Below are positions 18,832-27,386 of a stretch of DNA of 64,000 nucleotides, one piece after another. Origin of the DNA: Rhodospirillales bacterium (GTDB lineage Bacteria; Pseudomonadota; Alphaproteobacteria; Rhodospirillales; Defluviicoccaceae); contig JAEULH010000086.1 in assembly GCA_016793925.1 (NCBI GenBank), positions 1-64,000 of the forward strand, in the 5' to 3' direction. Positions within the stretch are counted from its first letter, which is position 1. Each line of letters opens with the position of its first letter. A model generated the notes under the pieces. It was not told the origin of the DNA. It ran no database searches and worked only from the letters and a program-made list of their open reading frames with translations. A program made the translations under genes and the position numbers.

Positions 18832-19842
18832 TCAGTAGCCGATGCAGATCTTGCCGAAGTGGCGGCCTTCGGCGAAGGCGGCGAAGGCCTTCGGCGCGTC
18901 CTTGAAGCGGAACACCCGATCGACGACGGGATGAAGACGATGCGTCGCGATCGCCCGGCACATCGCCTCGAAGCCGTCTCGCGAACCGACCGTCACGCCC
19001 TGCAGGCGCAGGTTGCGCATGACCACCAGCGGCAGGGCGAAGGTCGCGTCGGCCCCGGACAGCACCCCGATCAGGCTGATGACGCCGCCGATCCGAACCG
19101 CCCGGACCGAGCGCGCCAAGGACTCGGCGCCGCCAAGCTCGACGACGTGGTCGCAGCCCGCGCCGCCGGTCAGGGCCTTGACCGCCTTGTCCCACTCCGG
19201 CGTCGTCCGGTAGTTGATCACCGCGTCGGCGCCGAGTTGGCGGCCGCGGGCGAGCTTGTCGTCGCGCGACGAGGTAAGGATTACGCTGGCGCCGGCGATC
19301 TTGGCGAACTGCAGCGCGAACAGGGCGACGCCGCCGGTGCCCTGGACCAGGACCACGTCACCCGGCCCGACCCGGCCCAGCGTCGCGATGGCGCTCCACG
19401 CGGTCAGCCCGGCGCAGGGCAAACAGGCGGCCTCGGCGTCGCTCAGATGCTCCGGCACGCGCACGACAGCGTCAGCGGCGATGCACATCCGTCGGCGCAG
19501 GACGCCGTCGAGCGGGCCGCCGAGGGTGGTGCGGAATTTCGCCTGGGTCGGGTCGCCGCCGATCCATTCGGGGAAGAACGTCGGTGCGACACGGTCGCCG
19601 ACCGCGACCCGCTCGACGCCGGCACCGGTCGCGACGACCTCGCCGACGCCGTCGGACAGCGGGATCAGCGGCAGGGTGTTGCGCGGCCCGTACCCCCCGC
19701 GCACCGTCAGCAGGTCGCGGTAGTTGAGCGACGCGGCGCGCATTTCGAGCAGGACTTCGCCGGGGCCGGGTTCCGCATCGGGTCGCTCGCCCAGTTCGAG
19801 CTTGTCCAGGGCAAACCCGGACGTCAGCTGCCAGACCTCCAT
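18832..19842 (-). CDS. MDR-superfamily NAD(P)-dependent oxidoreductase (quinone oxidoreductase-like)
   Basis: A 336-residue medium-chain dehydrogenase/reductase, cytoplasmic. The N-terminal GroES-like domain holds NYRDLLTVRGGYG near residue 40. The nucleotide-binding Rossmann segment is VQGTGGVALFALQFAK near 168, followed by LGADAVINY. The zinc-ligand Cys/His pattern of classical alcohol dehydrogenases is not evident, so it resembles zinc-free quinone or enoyl reductases. The start at 19842 (MEVWQL) begins the conserved domain; a longer upstream frame overlaps the PfkB gene and has shadow composition. GGAG lies 11 nt upstream. It is 43 bp downstream of the PfkB kinase and probably cotranscribed with it. 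Substrate unknown. Confidence 0.9.
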   Translation of the reverse strand: MEVWQLTSGFALDKLELGERPDAEPGPGEVLLEMRAASLNYRDLLTVRGGYGPRNTLPLIPLSDGVGEVVATGAGVERVAVGDRVAPTFFPEWIGGDPTQAKFRTTLGGPLDGVLRRRMCIAADAVVRVPEHLSDAEAACLPCAGLTAWSAIATLGRVGPGDVVLVQGTGGVALFALQFAKIAGASVILTSSRDDKLARGRQLGADAVINYRTTPEWDKAVKALTGGAGCDHVVELGGAESLARSVRAVRIGGVISLIGVLSGADATFALPLVVMRNLRLQGVTVGSRDGFEAMCRAIATHRLHPVVDRVFRFKDAPKAFAAFAEGRHFGKICIGY

Positions 19843-19885
19843 CAGACGATGTTCTCCGCAAACAGGTTGATCTCGTCGTTTCGCT

Positions 19886-20842
19886 TCAGCCGCCCTCCGC
19901 GGCCACCGCCTCGACCTCGGTCCGCGCGCGCAGCCGGTCGACCACGCCCGTGTCGATGTCGGCCAGGCCGAGGCTTTGTGTATTCGCAGCACCCGTCGCC
20001 GCGGCGAGGCGGAGCGCCTCGGGCGCATCGAGCCCGCCGGCGTAGCCCGCGAGCAGGCCGGCGAGGAAAGCGTCGCCGCTCGCGACCTTGTTGACGGGCG
20101 TCAGCGCCGGCGGCCGCGCCAGCCAGGCCCCGCCCGCTTCGGCGAGAACCGCGCCTTCGGCGGCCATGGTGACGATGGCGCGGGCGGCGCCGCGCCGACG
20201 CAACCATTGCGCCGCGCTGACCGCCGCGGGCACGGTCGTCACCGGCTCGCCAAGGACGGCGGCGGCCTCCTCGGCGTTGATCTTGACCCCGTCGGGACCG
20301 GCGTACAACGCGTCGATCAGCGCCTCGCCGCCCGTATCGACCCAGACCGAGCGGCCTCCGGATCGGCCCTCGCCGGCCGCGGCGGCGACCAGCCGCGCCA
20401 GCCCGCCCGAGGTCACGTTCGGCGGCATGCTGCCGCAGATGCAGACGGCCTCGGCCTCCCGACCCGCGTGCTCGACGTCGGCGAGAAGCCGCGCCCAGTC
20501 CTCCTCCTGCAAGACCGGCCCGGGCTCGTTGATGAGCGTCGCCGTGCCGCGCTCGTCGACGACGATGATGCAGGTGCGGGTCTCACCGTCGATCCAGGTC
20601 CAGGCCGTGGTCAGGCCTTCGAAGCGGGCGCTGTCGGCGGCGCGACAGCCGGCCTCTCCGCCGAGCAGCCCGACGCAGACCGGATGGTGACCGAGCCGGC
20701 GCAGCGCCCGGGCGACGTTGACGCCCTTGCCGCCGCAGGTGACCCTGGCCGCCGTCGCCCGCCAGATCCCGCCGGCCGCGAACTGCGGCACGGTGATCAG
20801 CCGGTCAACGGCTACATTGGGCGTCACGCAGAGGATGTTCAT
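19886..20842 (-). CDS. PfkB-family sugar kinase (1-phosphofructokinase-like)
   Basis: A 318-residue ribokinase/PfkB-fold kinase that phosphorylates a sugar or sugar phosphate with ATP. The first PfkB signature (GGKGVNVARALRRLG) is near residue 37. The second, with the catalytic Asp, is NKVASGDAFLAGLLAGYA near 247. The opening MNILCVTPNVAVDR is that of the 1-phosphofructokinase/tagatose-6-phosphate kinase branch. No fructose PTS genes are adjacent, so the substrate is not settled. The gene is divergent from the AroE-like gene and upstream of the MDR oxidoreductase. Confidence 0.9.
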   Translation of the reverse strand: MNILCVTPNVAVDRLITVPQFAAGGIWRATAARVTCGGKGVNVARALRRLGHHPVCVGLLGGEAGCRAADSARFEGLTTAWTWIDGETRTCIIVVDERGTATLINEPGPVLQEEDWARLLADVEHAGREAEAVCICGSMPPNVTSGGLARLVAAAAGEGRSGGRSVWVDTGGEALIDALYAGPDGVKINAEEAAAVLGEPVTTVPAAVSAAQWLRRRGAARAIVTMAAEGAVLAEAGGAWLARPPALTPVNKVASGDAFLAGLLAGYAGGLDAPEALRLAAATGAANTQSLGLADIDTGVVDRLRARTEVEAVAAEGG

Positions 20843-21028
20843 GAACCGAAACGCTTTGCTGCACCGCGATCAAAGCCGCACCGCGGCGCCACCTTGCCGG
20901 GCTCCAGATTAACGTGCGGCCGAGGGATTCGTTCGCAGACAGAAAATCGACCGATTACATAATGATACGGCATCCTCGGATGCTCGCCCGCTGGAATAAT
21001 GCCGCAACGAACGGAGCGTCAACGGGAA

Positions 21029-21874
21029 ATGGCAACATCGAACCCGATCCTCTGCGGCTCGATCGCGGCGCGGCCGGGGCGCTTCGGCGTCGCCATGCAC
21101 AACGCCGCCTATCGCGCTCTCGGTCTCGACCATGTCTACGTCGCCTTCGGAACGGAAGACACCGCCGGCGCCATCGCAGCCATGCGGGCGCTGGGCCTGC
21201 GCGGGCTCGGCCTGACCATGCCGCACAAGGTCCGGGTCATCGACCACCTCGACGCGCTTGCGGACGACGCGCGCGCCATCGGTGCGGTCAATACCGTGGT
21301 CAACGACGACGGACGGCTGACCGGTCACAACGTCGACTGGATCGGCGCGATCCGGGCCTTCGCCGAGGTCGGCCCCGTCTCCGGGCTGCGCGCCGCGGTC
21401 GTCGGCGCCGGCGGCGGCGCCCGCGCCGTCGTCTTTGGCCTGATCCGCGCCGGCGCGACCGTCACGCTCTACGCGCGCTCGGTGGAACAGGGCCGCGCGC
21501 TTGCGGAACACCTCGGCGCGGTCTACGCCGGCTCCGTGGCCGCCCTCGCCGAGGCCGACGCGGTCGACCTCATCGCTCACGTCACCCCCGTCGGGCTCAA
21601 CGACGCTTCGGCCCTGCTCGTGCCCGAGGCGGCGCTGCGGCCCGGCCGGATCGTCTTCGACGCGGTGCCCCAGCCCGTCGATACACGCCTGCTCCGCGAG
21701 GCCGCGGCGCGCGGCTGCCGGACGATCCCCGGCGTGCGCATGCAGCTTCACCAGGCGGCGGCGCAATTCGAGCTCTACACCGGGCGTTCGCCCGACCTGG
21801 GGGTGATGGAAGACGCTCTTCGGACGGCCATGGCCGCGGCCGGAACGCCGGCGGCAACCGCGGCTTCGCCCTGA
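21029..21874 (+). CDS. Shikimate dehydrogenase-family protein, divergent substrate site
   Basis: A 281-residue AroE-superfamily NAD(P)-dependent dehydrogenase. The catalytic Lys (MPHKVRVIDHLD, near residue 62) and Asp (GHNVDWIGAI, near 101) are present. The dinucleotide loop VVGAGGGARAVVFGL is near 125 and a C-terminal QAAAQFELYTG segment closes the fold. The SxS motif that binds shikimate near the N-terminus of true AroE is replaced by Arg-Phe-Gly (ARPGRFGVAMHN). The substrate may therefore be quinate or another hydroxy-acid, and this is probably not the housekeeping AroE. The start is uncertain: ATG at 21029 has GGAG 12 nt upstream, and ATG at 20999 is also in frame. It is convergent with ppc. 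Confidence 0.82.
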   Translation: MATSNPILCGSIAARPGRFGVAMHNAAYRALGLDHVYVAFGTEDTAGAIAAMRALGLRGLGLTMPHKVRVIDHLDALADDARAIGAVNTVVNDDGRLTGHNVDWIGAIRAFAEVGPVSGLRAAVVGAGGGARAVVFGLIRAGATVTLYARSVEQGRALAEHLGAVYAGSVAALAEADAVDLIAHVTPVGLNDASALLVPEAALRPGRIVFDAVPQPVDTRLLREAAARGCRTIPGVRMQLHQAAAQFELYTGRSPDLGVMEDALRTAMAAAGTPAATAASP

Positions 21875-21882
21875 AGCCGCGG
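21858..21882. terminator. Bidirectional hairpin between aroE-like gene and ppc
   Basis: Perfect 10-bp stem CCGCGGCTTC/GAAGCCGCGG with a GCCCT loop overlaps the AroE-like stop and sits 3 bp from the ppc stop. It can serve both convergent transcripts. It lacks a T-run on either side. Confidence 0.5.
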
Positions 21883-21885
21883 CGA

Positions 21886-24648
21886 TCAGCCGGTGGTGCC
21901 AAGGCCGCTGGCGATGGCATTGACCAGCAGGAGCAGGCGCGCGAGGAGAGCCGCCGCGGCCTCCTCGTCCCCGCGCTCCTGGGCCGCGCGCCACTCGGCG
22001 ATCAGACGGATCTGTTGGCGGTGGAGGATGGACAGCGCCGGCGTGCGCATCCGGATCGACCGGGTCAGGGTTGGCCGCTGCTCCTCGAGGGCGCCGTCGT
22101 GCAACGCCTCGAGCATCGACCGGGTGGTCGCGAACTCCTCGAGGATCGCGGTCAGATAGCGCGTACGCAGGTCCTCGTCCGTAACCAGCGCGGCGTAGGC
22201 GCGCATCAGGTCGGCGTCGGCCGTCAGCACGGTGGTCGAGGCGTTGGCGAAGACATAGGTCAAGGGCGGCCAGCGGCGGCTTCGGGTCGCCGCGGCCAGC
22301 TCGGCGAAGGCGGCCGGATCGGACCGCTTCAGGGCGGCAAGGGCGCTGCCGACCCCGTACCAGCCGGAGAGATAGAAGCGCGACTGGCTCCAGGCGAACA
22401 CCCACGGGATCGCGCGCAGATCGGCCAGCGTCCGCTCGCCGCTGCGCCGCGCCGGGCGGGAGCCGATCCGGCTGTGCTCGATGGCGTCGATCGGCGTGGC
22501 CTGCGAGAAGAAAGCGACGAAATCCTCGCCGTCGACGAGATTGCGATACGCCTTGCGGCTTTCGGCGGCAAGCTGGTCCATGAGCGCGACCAGGGCCGGG
22601 TCGGGCGCCGGCTCGTCACGGTCGAGGAGGGTTCGGCGCAACGCCCCCGCGCTGAGGAGCTCGATGTTGTGCGCCGCGGTGATGCGGTTGGCGTATTTCT
22701 GGGCGATGGTCTCGCCCTGTTCGGTCATGCGCAGGCCGCCGCCGACCGAGCCGTTCGGCAGGGCGTCGAGAAAGCGATGCGCCGGCCCGGCGCCGCGGCT
22801 GATGGTGCCGCCGCGGCCGTGAAAGAAGCGGATCTGCACGCCCGCCTCGGAGGCGACGCGGACCATGTCCAGCTGCGCGCGATACAGCGACCAGAAGCTG
22901 GCCAGCAGGCCGCCGTCTTTGCTCGAGTCGCTATAGCCGATCATCACCTGCTGGCGGCGCTCGCCGTCGCCGCGGGCGCGCCCCTGCGCGGCGAGGCTGC
23001 GCTGGGTGATCGGATGGGCGAGAAAGCGGCCGAGAACGTCGGGCGCCCGCCGCAGATCCTCGATCGTTTCGAACAGCGGAACGACCGGCAGCCGGCACCA
23101 CGGGCCGCCATCGCCCCCGCCCCCATCGCCGCTCTCGCCGTCGTGGGCGAGCAGCCCGCCTTCCCGCGCCAGAAGGTAGACGACGAGCAGGTCGGAGACG
23201 GCGCTGGTCATGCTGACGATCAGGGCGCCGAGGCCGTCGCTGCCCCACGCCGCAAGATGCTCGGCCACGGACGCGTAGCAGTCGAGAACGGCGCGCGCCT
23301 GCGGACCGACGTCGGCGTCGGCGCGAATGAACGGCCGCGGACTGGCCAGTTCGGTGGCGAGCAGCGCAAGCCTGCGCTTCTCGTCCCAGCCCGAGAAGTC
23401 GCTCTCGGCAAAGCCGGCTGCGGCCATGAACTGGTCGACCGCAAGGTCGTGGAACTGCGCATTCTGGCGAATGTCCAGGTTGGCGGCATGAAAGCCGAAC
23501 GTGCGCACGAGGTCGCTGGCGACATCGACGTCCGTGCGCGCCAGCCGGTCTGCGCCGAGGCGATGCAGGTCGGCTCGGAGCAGGTCGAGATCGTCCAGCA
23601 GGTCGGAAGCGCGCTGATAGGATCGCCCGTCCCGACGCAACGTCGCGTCCTCGTCGGCATCGGGCAGCAACGCGAGCATGGCGGTCGCAAACTGACGCCA
23701 AGGCTCATCCGGATTGCGGTGCGGCGTCTTCATGCCGTCGGGAAGGTCGGCCTTCATGGCGGCGAGACGCGCGCATAGCGCCTCTCCGGGATCCTGCAAC
23801 CGCCCCGAAAGGCTGATCCGCGCCGCGAGCCGCGTCAACTGGTCGCGAATAAGGTCGAGTGCCGTAGCGCGGAGTTGGCCGAGGGTGCGCCGGGTGGTGT
23901 CACCGGTCACAAAGGGGTGGCCGTCGCGATCGCCACCGACCCAGTTGCCGAAGCCAAGGTTCGAAGTGCAGGGATAGCGGTCGTCGAGCAGCGCCGGATC
24001 GAAGCCGGCCTGCTGCCATGCCTCGCGCAGGCGGCGGACGAGCAAAGGCAGCACGCTCGGGAACACGTTGCGGAGGTAGTGCAGGACGTTGCGAACCTCG
24101 CTGGCGACGTCGGGGCGTTCGACGTGGATCTCTGCCGAGCGCCATACCAACTCCAGCACCGCCTTGATCTCGTCGCGGATGTCGTCCTGCTCGCGCGGCG
24201 TCCACATCTTGTTCTCGCGCTGCACGAGCAGAAGATAGAGTTCGCGGTGGTGCTCCAGGATCGTCCGCCGCTTGGCCTGGGTCGGGTGCGCCGTCAGCAC
24301 CGGTTCGATACGGATCCCGGGCAACGTCGCTGCGATCTCCTCCGGCGCGTGGCCGGCTGCGGAAAGCAGGGCAAAGGTGTTCTCCCACGAGCCGGACCGT
24401 TCGCCAAGCCGTCCCGCCGCCGCCAGCACACGATGGTTCTGCGCATAGGCGTTCTCTTCGATCATGTTCAACAGGACGAACGCCGTGGAGTAGGCCTGCG
24501 GCAACCGGGCCGGGATTTCGTCGTTGCCGTCGAGTTGCACGGAGGCGAGCCACGGCAGGCGGGCGGCGATGTCCTCCTCACCCTGCTCACGCAGAACCTC
24601 GCCAAGGCAGCTCATGATGAAATCGAGGTCGCGACTGATCTTCGGCAT
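21886..24648 (-). CDS. ppc: Phosphoenolpyruvate carboxylase
   Basis: A 920-residue anaplerotic enzyme that carboxylates PEP to oxaloacetate in the cytoplasm. All hallmark segments are present in order. They are LTAHPTQAKRRTILEHH (active-site His, near residue 117), GNWVGGDRDGHPFV (near 230), GYSDSSKDGGLLASFWSLYR (near 575), FHGRGGTISRGAGP (near 610) and ATPIDAIEHSRIGSRP. The chain ends in Thr-Gly as is usual for bacterial PEPC. The start at 24648 (MPKISRDLD) is preferred over a GTG 13 codons upstream because a G-run lies 9 nt before it. It is convergent with the AroE-like gene. A feed-forward anaplerotic role is inferred from the family. Confidence 0.96.
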   Translation of the reverse strand: MPKISRDLDFIMSCLGEVLREQGEEDIAARLPWLASVQLDGNDEIPARLPQAYSTAFVLLNMIEENAYAQNHRVLAAAGRLGERSGSWENTFALLSAAGHAPEEIAATLPGIRIEPVLTAHPTQAKRRTILEHHRELYLLLVQRENKMWTPREQDDIRDEIKAVLELVWRSAEIHVERPDVASEVRNVLHYLRNVFPSVLPLLVRRLREAWQQAGFDPALLDDRYPCTSNLGFGNWVGGDRDGHPFVTGDTTRRTLGQLRATALDLIRDQLTRLAARISLSGRLQDPGEALCARLAAMKADLPDGMKTPHRNPDEPWRQFATAMLALLPDADEDATLRRDGRSYQRASDLLDDLDLLRADLHRLGADRLARTDVDVASDLVRTFGFHAANLDIRQNAQFHDLAVDQFMAAAGFAESDFSGWDEKRRLALLATELASPRPFIRADADVGPQARAVLDCYASVAEHLAAWGSDGLGALIVSMTSAVSDLLVVYLLAREGGLLAHDGESGDGGGGDGGPWCRLPVVPLFETIEDLRRAPDVLGRFLAHPITQRSLAAQGRARGDGERRQQVMIGYSDSSKDGGLLASFWSLYRAQLDMVRVASEAGVQIRFFHGRGGTISRGAGPAHRFLDALPNGSVGGGLRMTEQGETIAQKYANRITAAHNIELLSAGALRRTLLDRDEPAPDPALVALMDQLAAESRKAYRNLVDGEDFVAFFSQATPIDAIEHSRIGSRPARRSGERTLADLRAIPWVFAWSQSRFYLSGWYGVGSALAALKRSDPAAFAELAAATRSRRWPPLTYVFANASTTVLTADADLMRAYAALVTDEDLRTRYLTAILEEFATTRSMLEALHDGALEEQRPTLTRSIRMRTPALSILHRQQIRLIAEWRAAQERGDEEAAAALLARLLLLVNAIASGLGTTG

Positions 24649-24687
24649 CCAGCTTGCCCCCGTCTCGTCAAATCGCTTCACGGGCAC

Positions 24688-25085
24688 GGCGCGCGCGACC
24701 CGGCACGTCGCATTTATAGTCGCACACGGTCGCTTACCAGAGCGGCGGCTCGGGTATCCGCGTCATTGCCCGTACCCGCGGACGAGGTGCGCGGGCGACG
24801 CCGGCATGTGCAGGATGCGCGCTGCGGGAAAGGTGGCGAACGCCCGGGTCGGCATCCGTGAGGGAACGCCCGGAAATCTGATGGGGGTCGCGCCGCCTTT
24901 GAAAAGAGGAACGGCGGTCGGAAAGCCGACCGCCGAGTGCGGCGTGGTGCCGATCTGGGCTTCGGAGATGGGGGATCTCCGACCCTTTGTCGTAGGAGGT
25001 CTGTCGTTGATCCTTCTTCTACTGCGCAATTGTGTCCAATTTAAGCCGCTACGATGACGATCAGGCCACACCTCGAGCGAGGGTC
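24688..25085. other. Intergenic region with two hairpins, no gene seen
   Basis: A 398-bp gap between the end of the leftward liv operon and ppc. It holds the liv terminator-like hairpin (24912-24935) and a second perfect hairpin TCGGAGAT/ATCTCCGA around GGGGG (24962-24982). The ppc promoter must also lie here, but no clear boxes were found. Short frames present are Pro/Arg-rich and look non-coding. Confidence 0.5.
24912..24935 (-). terminator. Terminator of the liv/CoA-ligase operon
   Basis: Perfect 10-bp stem CGGCGGTCGG/CCGACCGCCG with a 4-nt loop. In the minus direction it is followed by TTCCTCTTTTC, a T-rich tail. It lies about 150 bp past the livF stop. Confidence 0.7.
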
Positions 25086-25913
25086 TCACAGCCAGCGCTT
25101 GCGCCGCTTGTACGACTTGAGGTTTTTGAAGGATTTCCGCTGCTCGCCCCCGCCGAGATAGAACTCCTTGACGTCCTCGTTGTTGCTCAACTCCGCCGCG
25201 CTGCCGTCAAGAACGATCTTGCCGCTCTCCATGATGTAGCCGTAGTCGGCGCAGCGCAGCGCCATGCGCGCGTTCTGCTCCACCAGCAACATGGTGATGC
25301 CGAGATCGCGGTTGAGCTGGCGGATGATGGCGAAGACCTCATTGACCAGCAGCGGCGACAGCCCCATCGACGGCTCGTCGAGCAGCATCAGTTGCGGCCG
25401 CGCCATCAGCGCCCGGCCGATGGCGAGCATCTGCTGCTCGCCCCCCGACAGGTAACCGGCGAGCCCCGTCCGCTCCTTCAGCCGCGGGAAATACGAAAAG
25501 ACCATCTCGATGTCGGCGCCGATCTCGCTGTCGCGGCGGGTGTAGGCGCCCAGTCGAAGGTTCTCGATCGGGGTCATGTCCTCGACGATGCGCCGGCCCT
25601 CCATGACCTGGAAAAGGCCGCGGCGGACGATGGTTTCGGGAGCCAGATGATCGATCCGCTCGCCGTTCAGCGCGATCGTGCCGCGGGTGACTTCGCCGTC
25701 CTCGGTCTTGAGCAGACCCGAGATGGCCTTGAGCGCCGTCGATTTGCCGGCGCCGTTGGCCCCGAGCAGGGTGACCAGCGCTCCTTTGCCGACCTCCAGG
25801 CTGACGCCGCGCAGGACGAGAATGACCTCGTCGTAGACGACCTCGATGTTGTTGACCGCCAGCGCCACCTGCGTCGCGGCTTCGGTCTCGCCGGCAACGG
25901 CCGTCTGCGCCAT
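25086..25913 (-). CDS. livF: LivF-type ABC transporter ATP-binding protein
   Basis: A 275-residue ATPase of the branched-chain amino-acid/carboxylate (HAAT) ABC family, at the cytoplasmic face of the permease. Walker A is GANGAGKST near residue 53, the signature YLSGGEQQMLAIGRALM is near 150, and Walker B with LLLDEPSMGLSP follows. The Lys/Arg-rich C-terminus (YKRRKRWL) is unusual but plausible. The ATG at 25913 is chosen because GGGAGGGG precedes it; an in-frame start 12 codons upstream has no such site. It is the last gene of the operon and pairs with the livG-type ATPase at its head. Confidence 0.93.
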   Translation of the reverse strand: MAQTAVAGETEAATQVALAVNNIEVVYDEVILVLRGVSLEVGKGALVTLLGANGAGKSTALKAISGLLKTEDGEVTRGTIALNGERIDHLAPETIVRRGLFQVMEGRRIVEDMTPIENLRLGAYTRRDSEIGADIEMVFSYFPRLKERTGLAGYLSGGEQQMLAIGRALMARPQLMLLDEPSMGLSPLLVNEVFAIIRQLNRDLGITMLLVEQNARMALRCADYGYIMESGKIVLDGSAAELSNNEDVKEFYLGGGEQRKSFKNLKSYKRRKRWL

Positions 25914-26010
25914 GACGTCTTCACCCCTCCCGTGCAACAATCGCGACAAGCCGGCTTGGGGGCGAGGCCCCTGCCGCGCGGCAGGAGCCTCCCTGTTCAG
26001 TCGCCATCCG

Positions 26011-27321
26011 CTACCAGCCGAGCCACTCCGGCTTGCGCGGGATGTCGACCTCGTAGACCTTCTCCATGCCGATGGTTCCGTCCGCCATCAGCTGGGCGAT
26101 GTCGGCGTTGGCCGGCGGATCCTCCTTGACCTTGCCGCGGTAGACGAGAACCTCGGTGAAGCCGCGGTGGTCTTCAGGCGTCCAGGTCGCCTTCGGGCAG
26201 ACGCCCTCCAGCCCGGCCGGCACCCAATCCGTCTTCTGGTACATGCCCTCCTTGATTTTGGGACCGCTGATACCGCCGTTCTTGTCGGCCCACTCCATCG
26301 CCTCCTTCATGTAGTAGTAGGAGCAGATCCCGCGGATGTAGTGGACCGGCTTGTAGGTCGCGTTCGGATCGGCGTTCTTGGCGATCTCCTTGACCAGCTT
26401 CATCCCCGGGGCATCCGAATTCCAGTCGACGGCGCCCATCACCCAGACGACGCCATCGGCGGCCCGGCCCGCGGCCTTCATCAGGTTCTCGTCGTAGCCC
26501 CAGATGTTGGACATGAACTGGACATCCGTCCCGACCGTCTGACACGACTTGAGCAGCGAGACGTTGGAATCGGAGGTGTTGGCAAGGAAGGCGTAGTTGG
26601 CGCCCGACTCCTTGAGGCTGAGGCACTGGGCCTTGAAGTCTCCAGGGCCGAGGCTGTACTGGATCGCCGGCAGGACCTCGAAGCCGAGTTCGGCGGCGTA
26701 GACTTCGCCGGCCTTCTTCGGCGCGTTGGGATAGGGATGGTTGTCGCCCATGTGAACGTACTTGGGCTTGCCTTTTCCGCCCTTCGCCTCCCAGTCCTGC
26801 TTCGCCCACTGGAGCAGGGCGCGCACGCCGTCGGAATAGGACGGCGCCATGATGAAGTTGTAGGGCGTCGGCTTCTTCGTCTCGGGTCCCTTGCCCGTCG
26901 GGTCGGTCAGGTGTGCGGAATACGAAGCCGAGAAGTAGGGGACCTTGTCTTCTCCGACGAAATTGACGAGCGCCTCGGTGTCGCCCGTGCCCCAGCCCTG
27001 GATCGCGACATAGCCCGCCTGGTTCCACTTCTTGTAGGTCGCGATCGCCCGCGGCACCTCGTAGGAGTAATCGACCGTGTCCAGATTGACGGTTTTGCCG
27101 TTGATGCCGCCATGGGCGTTGACCCACTTCGCTGCGTCGACTTTGGCCTGGCCGTAGGGCGTGCCGACGATCGCCGTGCGCCCGGTGTAGTCGACCAGGT
27201 TGCCGACGGGTATGTCCGCCGCCGCCGCGGTTCCCATTGCCGCAGCGATTACCGCGAGCGTCGCGCCGAACCCTGCCAGCGCCGCCGCCGGCGTCGCTGC
27301 CCTTTGCCCCGTCCGCCTCAT
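26011..27321 (-). CDS. Periplasmic substrate-binding protein of the Liv-type ABC transporter
   Basis: A 436-residue Leu/Ile/Val-binding-protein-like (periplasmic-binding type 1) receptor. A signal peptide is clear: Arg-rich start (MRRTGQR), hydrophobic stretch LAGFGATLAVIAAAM and probable cleavage after TAAA near residue 34. The mature domain opens IPVGNLVDYTGRTAIVGTPYG, read here in two parts as IPVGNLVDYTG and RTAIVGTPYG. GINGKTVNL follows, the usual family landmark. GGGGAGGA upstream sets the start at 27321, although the frame stays open far upstream. Its large size compared with about 370 for LivJ/K places it among HAAT receptors for aromatic or organic acids and amides. The ligand cannot be read from sequence. 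Confidence 0.92.
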   Translation of the reverse strand: MRRTGQRAATPAAALAGFGATLAVIAAAMGTAAAADIPVGNLVDYTGRTAIVGTPYGQAKVDAAKWVNAHGGINGKTVNLDTVDYSYEVPRAIATYKKWNQAGYVAIQGWGTGDTEALVNFVGEDKVPYFSASYSAHLTDPTGKGPETKKPTPYNFIMAPSYSDGVRALLQWAKQDWEAKGGKGKPKYVHMGDNHPYPNAPKKAGEVYAAELGFEVLPAIQYSLGPGDFKAQCLSLKESGANYAFLANTSDSNVSLLKSCQTVGTDVQFMSNIWGYDENLMKAAGRAADGVVWVMGAVDWNSDAPGMKLVKEIAKNADPNATYKPVHYIRGICSYYYMKEAMEWADKNGGISGPKIKEGMYQKTDWVPAGLEGVCPKATWTPEDHRGFTEVLVYRGKVKEDPPANADIAQLMADGTIGMEKVYEVDIPRKPEWLGW

Positions 27322-27386
27322 CGATCGTTCCTCCCCTCGGTTCATGGACGTCGTGCGTCCCCACGGCTGTCCCGGTTCTCTCGACG

